Shown: positions 33,694 to 44,234 of the stretch, piece by piece | Position numbering within the stretch: the stretch's first letter is position 1 | Layout of the letters: each line of letters opens with the position of its first letter | NCBI GenBank assembly: GCA_016169945.1 | Contig: JADLSH010000245.1 | Coordinates: 62,001 to 126,000, forward strand | Direction: 5' to 3' | From: Trachythela sp. YZ-2020 | Taxonomy: Eukaryota; Cnidaria; Anthozoa; Malacalcyonacea; Clavulariidae | DNA length: 64,000 nucleotides | Notes under the pieces: model-generated | The model's input: the letters and a program-made list of their open reading frames with translations, nothing else | The model's database searches: none | What the model was told of the DNA's origin: nothing | Position numbers and translations under genes: made by a program

Positions 33694-35829
33694 ATGGTTG
33701 GTCAGAAGAAAAAAAACGCTTATAGGAAGACAAGGAAAGGAAAAGGTTTCACTGGTGAGCAAAGATATTCTAAAGCTACAGATCAGAGCATTGAGTTTGA
33801 TAGAACAGCTATCAAACACAAAAATCAACTATATGCTGACGGAAAACAGTCTGAGTATAAAATATACAGAAATCGAATACAAAGATTAATACGATTAAGT
33901 AAAGCTAACTATTATTGTGAATATTTTAATAAACATTTGACGAATATGAAAAAAACATGGGAAGGAATTAATACTATTATGAATCGTAAAACTCAGAAAT
34001 CATCTTGCATTCAAGCTATTAAAGACCATAATAATGGTAATAGACTTATAAGAAACGTAACCCATATCCCAGATATACTAAATAATCATTTTGCATCAGT
34101 TGGACATAAATTGACTAACCAGTTACTAGACCCGCGAAAGCACTATTCCGACTTTCTTATAAACTCTAAATCTCCTCGAGATTCGTTTTGTTTTAATCTA
34201 ATTACTCCTGATGAAGTGAAACTTGAGATTTTAGCACTTCCAATGAACAAAGCACATGGTTTATATTCTTGTCCCTCTCAGATATTGAAATGTGCCAGCG
34301 ATATTATTAGTTACGTATTGTGTAGATTATTTAATTTATCAATTGAGTTAGGAGTATATCCATCCAAATTAAAAATGTCAAAAATCATTCCAATATTTAA
34401 AAATGATGACAGGACTGACGCTAATAATTACCGGCCGATATCGCTATTATCTAATTTTAATAGACTTTTTGAAAAGATGATGTATAAAAGGATGCAGAGC
34501 TTTATTCAAAAACATGCTATTCTTTCTTCTTGTCAGTATGGCTTTCGAGAATTGCATTCAACTGAGCATGCAATTCTTGATATTGTTAATACCATTCAGT
34601 TAAATATGGCTAAGAAATTATTTTCGTGTGGAGTATTTATTGATTTAAAAAAAGCTTTTGATACCGTTGATCATGAAATCCTTTTACAAAAATTATGTTA
34701 TTATGGATTTAGAGGAATAATTAATGATTGGTTTAGTTCATATTTAAATGGTAGAATGCAAACTACACAAATTGGTAATCACATATCCAAAAAGGCTGCA
34801 ATAACGTGTGGCGTGCCTCAAGGATCGGTCTTGGGTCCATTACTTTTCTTGCTTTATATTAATGACATTGAAAATTGCTCTAAGAAATTTAAATTTTACC
34901 TATTTGCTGATGATACAAATCTACTCTATTCCGAAAAAGACCCTAAATCTCTTGAAAAAATTGTTAATGAAGAACTTTGCCATTTATATGACTGGCTTAG
35001 TTCAAATAAACTTAGTCTTAATTTTAAAAAGTCTACTTTTGTTATTTTTCATCCATATCAAAAGAAATTAGTATATCAACCTATTATCAAAATGTATAAT
35101 AACGAATTGAAAGGATATACAGAGCTTAATTGTGAAGATTATATTAAATATCTAGGGGTTTTAATGGACAAGAATCTCTCATGGAAATATCATGTAGAAC
35201 ATGTTCTAAGTAAAATAAGTAAAACTGTAGGCATGATTTCAAAATTAAGGCACTTTGTACCTAAACATACTTTACTTAATATTTACAAATCGCTAATAGG
35301 TCCATATCTCTCCTATTGTCTTGTTATCTGGGGTCAGACAAGCAAATCAAATTGGAATAATATCTTAGTTTTGCAAAAACGTGTTCTTCGTTTCATCCAT
35401 TTTTCTGATAAACGAGAGCACGCAATACCTTTTTTTGTTGCCACAAATATTTTACCAGTAAATATCTTATTCTATGAAAATGTACTTACATTGATGCATG
35501 ATGTTAAAAATAGAGTTGCACCAGTAAATATCCTCAATCTTTTCCAGAAAACGTCAGATATTCATTCTTATAATACTCGTTCTTCAAAGTCAAATAATTT
35601 TTACATTAAACAATCGAAACTAGAAATTCAACGAAAGTCTTTTTCTCATGTTGGAGTAAAATGGTGGAATGAGGTACCATTTTGCATAAGAGAATTGCCA
35701 AAAAGAGCATTTAAGAAAAGGATACGTAGTATCCTTTTGGACATTTTACAAAATGAAAACACTTATCCGGACATAGAGTCGCTCAGCTGTAAAATTAAGA
35801 AAAGATCATGCAATGAGGCCTCAAATTGA
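33694..35829 (+). CDS. Chimeric ORF: transposase N-terminus fused to LINE reverse transcriptase
   Basis: 711 aa from ATG 33694. The first ~28 residues (MVGQKKKNAYRKTRKGKG and on) are the very basic N-terminus of the surrounding transposon's protein. From about residue 40 (IKHKNQLYADGK) the sequence is a LINE: linker helix, then RT blocks NNYRPISLLSNFNRLFEKMM, YGFRELHSTEHAILD, FIDLKKAFDTVDHEILL, GVPQGSVLGPLLFLLYIND and the catalytic YLFADDTNLL. The thumb (SLIGPYLSYCLVIWGQ) and a CR1-type C-terminus (HVGVKWWNEVPFCIRELP) follow. The endonuclease is missing through 5' truncation, but RT is uninterrupted. The fusion is in frame, probably by chance. Whether it is expressed is unknown. Confidence 0.8.
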   Translation: MVGQKKKNAYRKTRKGKGFTGEQRYSKATDQSIEFDRTAIKHKNQLYADGKQSEYKIYRNRIQRLIRLSKANYYCEYFNKHLTNMKKTWEGINTIMNRKTQKSSCIQAIKDHNNGNRLIRNVTHIPDILNNHFASVGHKLTNQLLDPRKHYSDFLINSKSPRDSFCFNLITPDEVKLEILALPMNKAHGLYSCPSQILKCASDIISYVLCRLFNLSIELGVYPSKLKMSKIIPIFKNDDRTDANNYRPISLLSNFNRLFEKMMYKRMQSFIQKHAILSSCQYGFRELHSTEHAILDIVNTIQLNMAKKLFSCGVFIDLKKAFDTVDHEILLQKLCYYGFRGIINDWFSSYLNGRMQTTQIGNHISKKAAITCGVPQGSVLGPLLFLLYINDIENCSKKFKFYLFADDTNLLYSEKDPKSLEKIVNEELCHLYDWLSSNKLSLNFKKSTFVIFHPYQKKLVYQPIIKMYNNELKGYTELNCEDYIKYLGVLMDKNLSWKYHVEHVLSKISKTVGMISKLRHFVPKHTLLNIYKSLIGPYLSYCLVIWGQTSKSNWNNILVLQKRVLRFIHFSDKREHAIPFFVATNILPVNILFYENVLTLMHDVKNRVAPVNILNLFQKTSDIHSYNTRSSKSNNFYIKQSKLEIQRKSFSHVGVKWWNEVPFCIRELPKRAFKKRIRSILLDILQNENTYPDIESLSCKIKKRSCNEASN

Positions 35830-36150
35830 AGCATTATTATAATTAAACTCCTACTTTTTTTCCTGTTCTTGATATACAGTATATCATTTATTTCCTTCCT
35901 AAAAACGTTAAGTTTATTAATGTGTAATTTTTTTGAAAATTATTTCACATTATGCATATATACTTTGCTATATAATTAATGGCTTTGTAAATTAATATTT
36001 ATTATAAATTGTGTGTTATTATTGTATAGACAAGTCCGCCTCGACTAGCTTTTAGCTATTAGCGGCCTTGTCTTATTATTGCTTGTATTTATGTTATTAT
36101 TGTTTGAATAAATTGAATTAAATTGAAAAAAAATTAAAATTAAATTGAAG
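33780..36150 (+). mobile_element. 5'-truncated CR1-type LINE inside the transposon
   Basis: It contains the intact RT frame to 35829 and a 3' UTR with GCGGCCTTGTC. The tail is a run of AATTGAATTAAATTGAAAAA-like repeats ending near 36150. The left junction lies within about 33775-33815. The target duplication was not resolved. Confidence 0.75.
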
Positions 36151-36229
36151 CGGTTGAGACTAGTGAGACATCGCAAAACGATGTTGATATTGATCGTGTG
36201 TCAGTTCTTCGAGGAAGAAGATGAAATTA

Positions 36230-37070
36230 CAACGTAATGCTGAACAGCCACCGCTGCTATTTGCGACTTTAAAGAAGACGAATACAGGCTTATAAGTGTG
36301 AAACATTTGTCCTCTGTTTTATCCAAGGTTCATGGGTGTGAAGAAGGTATTTATTGCCAATATTGGTGATTTTTTATAATATTTATTTTGACTTTCCTCA
36401 AATATTTATATAATTATGTTTTGATCTGTTGGTATCATTAACTATTTATAATTATATGTAAAGCTGTCCAATTACTTACATTTCCAAAGGGGATGCCATA
36501 ATTGTTGTATTTACTTTCGAAATAAACATGTGCAGTAGTACTGTGCTTTGGAATGGAATATCTGTTTATAACAAATATGTCATTGACATCAACACTTCAT
36601 TTCAAATAATAAATTTTCTTTGAACTTTTAGGTAATATTGCTTTAAAAGAGAGATCAACAAGAAGACATGGATTGAAAAATGAGATATCAGTGTCTTGTA
36701 ATTCCTGCCATGAAGAAAGTTTTCTGGTAACTTCGTCTAGTGTAACCGAAAGGGGAACATGTGGGCTCGATGTCCCAAACATAAACATCATGGGGTCAAA
36801 GTTGTTCGTTGTGCTGTTGCGTCAGCTGTTTGTCATTTTCATAGTGGTGCTGCTAGCAGGGAAAGGGTAATGACAAGACTTTCAACACCTGCTGGTCACC
36901 ATACGAGGCGAGCTTCACTTGTTCGTGACCAAAAAAGATTGCAAAAGTCTGACCTACAGGCAACCAAGAAAGAAAATAAATGCCGCCAAGGACAAGCGCT
37001 TCTGCTGACACGAAGAGAAGAAGCTCTTCGTGATGCTGAGGGTGTGACATATGAAGCAGGAGGGTTTTAA
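36230..37070 (+). pseudogene. Transposase C-terminal segments (Mutator/Kolobok-like)
   Basis: A first segment reads RLISVKHLSSVLSKVHGCEE and ends at a GAAG|GTATTT donor (~36344). A 3' segment after TTTTAG at 36631 reads ALKERSTRRHGLKNEISVSC and NSCHEESFLVTSSSV. This is the RRGL...L.C..C zinc-binding arrangement with CxxC. After a frameshift near 36770 come a Lys/Arg-rich helix and the terminal EGVTYEAGGF. These features match the tail of Mutator-like transposases found in invertebrate repeats. The catalytic middle section between zinc motif and tail is deleted, so the product would be inactive. Confidence 0.6.
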
Positions 37071-37687
37071 CCAATATCATAAACTATTATGCACCAGAAC
37101 ATTAGATTTTCACATTCAAAACACTCGAAATTTCACTTTTTATAAGATGCCGCAACTTCAAAGCTCATTTTCTCAAAACGCTTGTTCTTAGCGGTTGAGA
37201 AAAGATAACTCATTATGTATTTGCTCAATTTTCATGAAATTTTCAGAGGTTGTTGAACTAGAAGTGCTTTCTTGGATAATCATAGAGATTTTGGAAATGT
37301 CTGATTTTAGGGAAGTTATGAACCAAAGTGTGACTAGATTTTTACCTATGAACTTTGACTGGCCGCTGTGTCTATAGTTTTTATGATAGAGAAAAGTTCA
37401 ATGCTCATCCAAGAAAGACATCTGTAATCTTTCATTTGGCACTAAAAATAGACAATTTGATGTAATACCCTCTCTGCAATCTTTTCTCAAAGAGAGATAG
37501 GTGACTCACAGCATGTGGTGGCCGGTGTCAGGTTACATTGTATATAATGATAATATAAATTATATATTTAGAATCTATGCTTCATTAGCTTTCATCTGAT
37601 ATATGGTTTGTCATGGTTTAGAGTAAAACCTGACCTGTTATGACCATTTGAATGATTTGCCTAAAGTTTGGGTTAACCCCCGCCTTA

Positions 37688-37983
37688 TTAATAAAGACAA
37701 TGGGCAGTTGGCTCAGTGATGCGTATCAAATGTATATACGGACCCCGGTTACGTTAATCGACGGTGTTGCATTTCGTTTGGTCTCTACCGTCTCTGACAA
37801 TTAGTGTATATCGATCACATTGTTTGGGTCTGCTGAAGATAACATCGTATAGTAGATTGCACGAGTACTTTAAATCTGGGATTATAATAGTAATAATAAC
37901 AAAAAAATTTTTTGAATAATCAACTTAGTATGACGTTTTCGTCTTTGTGACAATGTGTGTTCCTGGGTGTAAACCTTACCACA
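37688..37983. other. Intergenic
   Basis: No gene. GTTGGCTCAGTGATGCG at ~37697 resembles a tRNA-derived A-box region, but no convincing B box follows. Confidence 0.3.
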
Positions 37984-38737
37984 ATTCGCAATGTGTTACG
38001 ATAATTTCCCATACAGTCTGGGAACGATTAGGTCGCAATTCGCAATGTTTTATGGTACTTTCCCATACAGTCTGGGAATGATTAGGTCGCAATTCGCAAT
38101 GTTTTATGATATTTCCCCATACAGTCTGGGAACGATTTCGTCGCAATTCGCAATGGTTTATGATATTTTGCCACACACTCTGGGAACGATTACGTCGCAA
38201 TTCGCAATGTTTTATCATATTTTCCCATACAGTCTGGGAACGATTAGGTCGCAAGTCGCAATGTTTTATGGTATTTTCCCATATACACTCTGGGAACGAT
38301 TATGTCGCAATTCGCAATGTTTTATGATATTTTCCCATACAGTCTGGGAACGATTAGGTCGCAATTCGCAATGTTTTATGATATTTTACCATACAGTCTG
38401 GGAACGATTACGTCACAAGTCGCAATGTTTTATGGTATTGTACCATACAGTCGGGGAACGATTACGTCGCAATTCGCAATGTTTTATGATATTTTCCCAT
38501 ACAGTCTGGGAACGATTTCGTCGCAATTCGCAATGGTTTATGATATTTTCCCGTACAGTCTGGGAACGATTAGGTCGCAATGTTTTATGGTATTTTCCCA
38601 TACAGTCTGGGAACGATTAGGTCGCAAGTCGCAATGTTTTATGATATTTCCCCATACAGTCTGGGAACGATTTCGTCGCAATTCGCAATGGTTTATGATA
38701 TTTTCCCATACAGTCTGGGAACGATTAGGTCGCAAGT
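37984..38737. repeat. 54-bp satellite, array 1
   Basis: About 14 copies of a 54-bp unit starting CCCATACAGTCTGGGAACGA, continuing TTAGGTCGCAATTCGCAATG and ending TTTTATGATATTTT. Variation falls in a few diagnostic positions (AGGTCGC/TTCGTCGC, AATTCGC/AAGTCGC, ATGTT/ATGGT). The unit length is a multiple of three and it lacks stops in several frames, giving spurious 18-residue peptide repeats on both strands. Confidence 0.95.
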
Positions 38738-38741
38738 CGGT

Positions 38742-38778
38742 AACAGGGAAAGAGGGCCTGCAAGAAAACCCAGCTTTC

Positions 38779-38816
<38 letters not shown>

Positions 38817-40465
38817 CATTTATATAGCGCACAAACCAAGACTGTTCTAGGCGCTTTACAGTAATACAAAATCCAATATTAAAACTAGTGTTAAGAATGT
38901 TAAAACTATAGAATACATCATACACTATTTAAAAACAAGTTAAAAAGATATGTTTTAAGATACTTCTTAAAAATGGTTAATGATTCACACATCCGAAGAT
39001 GAACAGGTAAATCATTCCACAATCTTGGTCCAGCAACACAGAACGATCTGTCTCCATATGTCTTTAGTCTAGAATAAGGAATCTGGAGCAATTCATTTCC
39101 ATTTGATCGAAGAGTACGCTGCGAAGTACGACACAGCATAAGTTCCTTCAGATACGATGGAGTAAGATCATTAACAGCTTTGTAGACAAGAAGTATAATC
39201 TTGAATTGAATACGGTATTGGACAGGTAACCAATGCAATTCGATAAGAACTGGGGTGATATGTGCCGATTTCTTAGTATCAGTTAGTAAACGAGCTGCAG
39301 TATTTTGGACTCTCTGAAGCTTCTGAAGCAAATATTTGGGTACACCATACAACAGGGAGTTACAATAATCCAATCTTGAGGTTATAAATAAATGAATAAT
39401 TATTTCTAAACAATTTCGAGGTAGATACTTCTTAATTCTTGAAATATTCCTAATATGGTAGTAAGCTGACTTGCAGATACCATTAATATGTTCTTAATTT
39501 GATCCACTCATCAAAAATCACCCCAGATTTCTTGCTGAAACAGTTGGCACAATTTTTCCTTTCCCACCATGATATAATTTAAGGAGGCATCAGATGATAG
39601 CGTGAATGGACTAATATAAGCTCCGTTTTGCCACTATTTAGTTTCAATTTATTCAACATCAACCAGTTTCCCAATTCAAGTATACATTTCTCCATACGGA
39701 TCTTAGATGATATTAAATCATCACGATCATTCGTTTTGAATGCAATGTAAAGTTGTCCATCATCAGAAAAAAAGTGAAAACGCAGATTGTGGCGCCTAGC
39801 CACATCCGCGAGAGGGGCAGTATAGAGTGAATACAACAGAGGACCCAACACAGATCCCTGAGGTACACCACAATCAAGATCACTCAATAACGAATCAGTT
39901 CCCTCAACACGAATAAACTGTTTCCTGGATGTAAGGTATGAGGTAAGCCAATCCAACACACGACCCCTTATGCCAAAGCGTTTCGATAGTCTTGTTAATA
40001 ACATTAAATGATCCACTGTATCAAAAGCCGCCGACAGATCCAGTAGGACAAGAATAACAGAATCGCTTACAGTCCTAAAAAGGGTTTTTTGATCAGATGA
40101 TCCATTATTAATTAAGTCGGTATAGTAAGCCGATTTTGAGGAGTCGATAAGTTTATTTACAGCATAACATTGTTGTTTATAGCGATTCCAATCAGCATTC
40201 GTCCTTGACTAAACGCCCTAATAAAGACTCATTAAAATTGACCAATACAAATGCAGCTGGACTATAGGGGAAACCCCAAACCGAAGGAAATATATTCGCT
40301 TGTGCATAAACATGTCAATCAAGACGAAGAAATGTAATAATATATTCCTGTGTGCGTAAACATGTCAATTAATTCTTGGTGTTGACCAATCAAATTCTAC
40401 GTTCAAAAATTGAACGGCGTTTAGTCATGAAAGCTGGGTTTTCTTGCAGGCCCTCTTTCCCTGTT
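38742..40465. mobile_element. Inverted-repeat element enclosing a LINE
   Basis: A perfect 39-bp inverted repeat, beginning AACAGGGAAAGAGGGCCTGC (38742-38780) and mirrored at 40427-40465, encloses a minus-strand LINE relic. The left end lies inside the 54-bp satellite. The outer sequence on the right (CTTCTTTTCCCCTCC) is not satellite. No clear target duplication. Confidence 0.7.
38781..40220 (-). pseudogene. L2/CR1-type LINE, internally deleted
   Basis: On the minus strand the order is NADWNRYKQQCYAVNKLID (40200), then DLSAAFDTVDHLMLL, CGVPQGSVLGPLLYSLY and the catalytic FHFFSDDGQLYIAF (FSDD). An interrupted linker follows, then MDYCNSLLYGVP, LQRVQNTAARLL and the terminal VAGPRLWNDLPVHLRMCES. 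The RT fingers (the NYRPVS region) are deleted between ~40110 and 40070. The element ends ATATAGCGCACAAACC with a long (AAT)n tail at 38779-38815, which is the typical 3' end of this LINE group. Inactive. Confidence 0.85.
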
Positions 40466-40667
40466 CTTCTTTTCCCCTCCAACGAGGGCCGGCCACGTAG
40501 GCTAATAGGGACCTTACGATTAGGCGACGGCAACGCCAACGCCAACGTCTGGGGACTGGAACGAACGCGCGGTTGACGTTCCCGTTTCCCGCTTAAATTT
40601 AACCTTACGATTGCTTGTCAGAACGTGAACGTGTATTTTGTACTATACAGGACTAAAAATTTATGTT

Positions 40668-41733
40668 ATGCCGAAACTGCGAGAAGCTATATCGTTAGCT
40701 TACGCTTGCAATATTATTGATGATTTAGAATATGTTCTTCTTTATGATGCAAGCAAACCAAAGAATCCTGACATTCCGTATTTTATTTACGAGGATTTCA
40801 ATCTTGATGAAATGAATGACGATGAATGCAAGGCTGAATTTCGATTTTATGGAAATGACATTTACAATTTAATCGATGTACTTCGTGTACCTGCTGAGTT
40901 TACCTGCTACAATGGTCTCAAAGTCAACGCTATTGAAGCTATGTGTCTTTTTTTGAAGCGCTTTGCATACCCATGCAGGTATGTTGATCTTATTCCAAGG
41001 TTTGCCAGACCAGAGCTTTGTATGATAGCAAATAAAATGATGGATATCATATACCAGAACTGGAATCACTTGCTCATCAACTTTGATCAACCCTGGTTGG
41101 ACAATCAGCATTTGGAAAGTTATGCAGAAGCCATTCATTTGAAAGGAGCTGCCCTTAATAACTGTTGGGGGTTTATAGATGGCACGGTCAGGCCAATATC
41201 AAGACCAGGAAGATTTCAAAGACTGGTATACAATGGGCATAAGAAAGTTCATTCATTAAAGTTCCAGTCAATTGTAGCTCCAAATGGATTAATTGCCAAT
41301 TTATTTGGACCTATTGAGGGTAAGCGACATGACAGTGCAATGTTGGCACAGTCACAATTAAGTTCTTCAAGAACTCCAAATTCATTCATTTGACACAAAT
41401 GACAACACACTTTGCATCTATGGCGATCCAGCATATCCTATCAGACAACAAATTCAATGCCCATTTCGAGGAGCAAATTTAACTGATCTTGAAACGGCGT
41501 GGAATAAATCAATGAGTGAAGTTAGGGTATCAGTGGAATGGATTTTTGGTGATATAATCAATTACTTTAAGTTCTTAGATTTTAAAAAGAATCTGAAAAT
41601 TCAATTAAGTGCAGTGGGGAAAATGTATATCAGATGCTCATTACTTCACAATGCAAGAGCAATACTGTATGGTTCAACAACTTCAAAATTTTTCAATGTA
41701 AACCCACCAACAATTGAGGAATATTTTCAATGA
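40668..41733 (+). pseudogene. PIF/Harbinger transposase (DDE_Tnp_4), one frameshift
   Basis: From ATG 40668 the protein has an N-terminal helical region and then CWGFIDGTVRPISRPG (first catalytic Asp), GHKKVHSLKFQSIVAPNGL and GPIEGKRHDSAML. A frameshift at about 41360 follows. The next frame (TCATTTGACACAAATGAC onward) gives LCIYGDPAYPIRQQ (second Asp) and SEVRVSVEWIFGDI (catalytic Glu), ending EEYFQ and TGA at 41731-41733. All three acidic residues are present, so one indel separates it from an intact ~355-aa transposase. It cuts and joins DNA at the element ends and needs the Myb-like partner on the opposite strand (known for Harbinger). Confidence 0.9.
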
Positions 41734-41887
41734 CATAATGGTACAACAAATAGTTTTAGAACTATTTTACTTTACTTGTCTCATGACTGTTCACCAGATA
41801 ATGTTTATTTCAGTCTTAAAAATATGTTCAACAGAGTTAAATGTAAATAAAAAATAAACTTCAACTATGTTTTACAATGATACAATA

Positions 41888-42851
41888 TTATGCACCTATC
41901 AATGTTAAGCCGGAGGAGGGGGAGGGTAGGCATGGGTAGGGGATTTGAATTTCAGATACGATTTTTTGTCAAATATCCCGTACTTCAGCAGTGGTACTGC
42001 TTCAAATTGTACAGTGGTACTGCTAACTAACTGCCCTTATTCAGGAACGGTTTTTAATTCAAATACCCCTAACCCTCAGACTCAGTGAAATCATTTTGTG
42101 TGTTTAAAGATATTTAATATTCTTTAATTAGTTTAATATAAAAAATATGAACAATAACCAACAAAATGGTAAACAATATGTACATTTTCAATGCTAGCAG
42201 AAGTGATTTTGGTCTATTAAAACGATTTGTCATTTGTATGTGCCGAGATCTGACAATAGAATAGAAAGTTTTGGGCTCATGCCTTTATATATGTCCATAT
42301 AGATTGCCCCCTATGACCTCACGTCTAAGTAAAAATAAATTTCAAACTTTAACATGATATTGAGGTCAAGGTGTCCAATTTATACGCACACAAATGATAT
42401 TTGATCGACAGCCATGTAATTTTCGCACATGCGCGACCAAAAAGGTTTCAGATCTTGGCAGAGATCTCTGTTAGCAGGACAGTTCAGTAGTTCTAAATAT
42501 TCACCAAATTTCTCTACAGTTAACACAAAGCCATGTATCTGGTATTTGCTCTAAATTCGCCCAATTTATCTGCCATTTCCGATATGTTGAACTGCGTGGA
42601 AAAGCTAGTGGGTACCAGGCCTCTGGTCAAGACAATCCATCGAAATTTGGAAATTATATATGATCAAATATCCTGACACTATGATCCCGACCCAGTGTCC
42701 CGACCCCAAGAGTGCGATAATCAAATGACCCTGTGGTCGGTCTACTTCATGTAAGCAAATTCCCCACTCTTGATAGGACTCCTGTTATCAAATCCCCTAC
42801 CCATGACCGCCCTCCACCCCCCTCCGCCTTAACATTGATATAGGTGCATAA
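41888..42851. mobile_element. Non-coding inverted-repeat element between the Harbinger genes
   Basis: Ends TTATGCACCTATCAATGTTA and its complement AACATTGATATAGGTGCATAA are mirrored. Next inward is a mirrored G-rich block (CCGGAGGAGGGGGAGGG / CCCTCCACCCCCCTCCG), then GGGTAGGGGATTTGA / TCAAATCCCCTACCC. The ~960-bp interior has no open frame of note. It is probably an insertion after the Harbinger arrived, though its target duplication is unclear. Confidence 0.7.
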
Positions 42852-42928
42852 CATGGGTATCAGACTACTTTCATAACAATAACATATACCCTATTTATAA
42901 CTTTGGTTCAAAATTTCCTGAAAGAAAT

Positions 42929-43690
42929 CTATTTATCAGCAAATTTTTGCAGTAAAGTCAAAAGTACCTGTGTTTGCTGCTGTTGCTGTTGCAACATGGC
43001 CATGTTCATACTGTGCATTTGTTGAAGAGTTTGCTCTTGCAATCTCGTGGCTTCTTCCTGCTGTTTGACTCTTTCCTCATGTTCTTTCTTCCGTAATTCT
43101 ATCTCCTTTTCCTTTAACTCCATTTCCAACTTTTTTTCTTTTCTCAATTCCATTTCCTCTCTCTTTAACTGTAATTCTGACTCCTTTTGTTCTCCTTCAT
43201 TTGCCACTTTTTCTCTAATAAAACTTATTGCACTTGCCCCACTTGTTCTTGTCTGTTTGATGCAAGATGACTCTCCACTTTTCCTCTTGTTACTCTCTCT
43301 AAATGATTCAAGAGAAGCTCTTCTCACTTCTTCTATATCTGCAGCATCCTCTTCCAATTTCTTTTTCTTTTCTTTTTCAGCTTGATCAGACTCTTCAAAA
43401 AAACTGACTATTTCATCCATAAGCTGGTCAATTTCTGTGTCCTCAGGGGATATACCAGATTATTTTTCTTCATCACGAACTTTCTTCTTGTGCCTTCTTT
43501 CCAAGAGAAGGTATCGGTCTCTCAGAGACCTCTGTGTGACATGGAATACAGGTTGAGAACATTTAGTCAAGCTTGCAGCAAGCCTGGCCCAGGTTTCCCC
43601 TCTTTCCGAGCTACCTTTCTTGTGCTGCCAAGGCTGGCAAAGCATAATTTCTCTCAGAAAATGTATGTAATGGGGTTCTGTCCATTTCAT
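42929..43690 (-). pseudogene. Harbinger Myb/SANT-like DNA-binding protein, one nonsense codon
   Basis: From ATG 43690: KWTEPHYIHFLREIMLC, then GSSERGETWARLAASL and VTQRSLRDRYLLLERR, the trihelix/Myb-like pattern with spaced Trp residues. TAA at 43460-43462 interrupts the frame. The same frame then continues (SGISPEDTEIDQLMDEIVSF) through a long Glu/Lys-rich coiled coil and a Gln tract to the stop at 42929. A single base change accounts for the break. In Harbinger elements the Myb-like protein brings the transposase to the nucleus and the element ends. An acceptor-like AG lies just upstream of the start. Confidence 0.82.
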
Positions 43691-44150
43691 ATGCTGGTTT
43701 CTAAATAGGATAGAAGAACTGATTCAATTAATTGGTAATTAATTAACCCTTTCAATATTGCAAAACTTGCATCATGAAGATCAATGTTTATCAAGTCTTA
43801 TACGATACCTGCAATTGAAGCATTCCGATATATTATATTACATAACAAAAGTATTGTTTTGTGTGAGAATAAAGATCACTTTGGGCGTACAATTTCGAGG
43901 CAAACACGATATACTTTTAGTCAATTTGAATATTTACGAATAAACATGTAAATAAATATGTATATTTTATGAAATTCCCGGCGTGATTTCTTCGTAAAAC
44001 GTCATTCTGTAACTGTATTTATCTTTACATTACCTTTAAAACATAGCAATAAACGAAACCCTGATGTACTTTATGAATATTTACCTTTTATCAGTTGACA
44101 TCACGCTCACGTTTTCAGACAACGTCAAAATGGCTGAAGCGGCGTTTTAC
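43691..44150. other. Harbinger right-hand non-coding part
   Basis: AT-rich sequence between the Myb-like start and the right terminal repeat. It probably holds the 5' part or promoter of the Myb-like gene. No other feature seen. Confidence 0.3.
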
Positions 44151-44234
44151 ACCGGCGTTTTTGGCGTTTTACACCGGCGTTTTTGGCGTTTTACACCGGC
44201 GTTGCCGTTGCCGTCGTCTAATCGTAAGGTCTCT

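Larger units (their letters stand above)
33308..37684 (+). mobile_element. DNA transposon with GGCGGGGGTTAACCC ends, carrying a nested LINE
   Basis: GGCGGGGGTTAACCCA (33308-33323) is exactly mirrored by TGGGTTAACCCCCGCC (37669-37684), and TTA lies directly outside both ends (33305-33307, 37685-37687). Coding remnants on the plus strand match a Mutator/Kolobok-type transposase in three segments: a basic N-terminus from ATG 33694, a segment ending at a donor near 36344, and 36632-37070. A 5'-truncated LINE sits between the first and second segments. The TTA target is usual for PIF/Harbinger while the protein looks Mutator-like, so the superfamily is left open. Confidence 0.7.
40508..44233. mobile_element. 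PIF/Harbinger transposon with both genes
   Basis: Inverted ends begin GGGACCTTACGATTAGGCGA on the left and the complement of GAGACCTTACGATTAGACGA on the right, with further CGGCAACGCC similarity. TAATA lies directly outside both ends (40503-40507, 44234-44238). Inside are a DDE transposase (+) and a Myb/SANT-like protein (-), the two-gene organisation known for Harbinger. The right end carries an internal triplication of GGCGTTTTACACCGGCGTTT. The right end abuts the second 54-bp satellite array. Confidence 0.9.

Noticed and set aside
37697..37765. tRNA gene
   Set aside because: An A-box-like GGCTCAGTGATG is present but no B box or cloverleaf could be formed.
37976..38850. Overlapping 90-210-codon frames with FPYSLGTI-type repeats
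   Set aside because: Same 54-bp satellite; frames on both strands show the same periodic peptides.
43047..43385. 112-codon plus-strand frame
   Set aside because: Antisense of the Glu/Lys-rich coiled coil in the Harbinger Myb-like gene.
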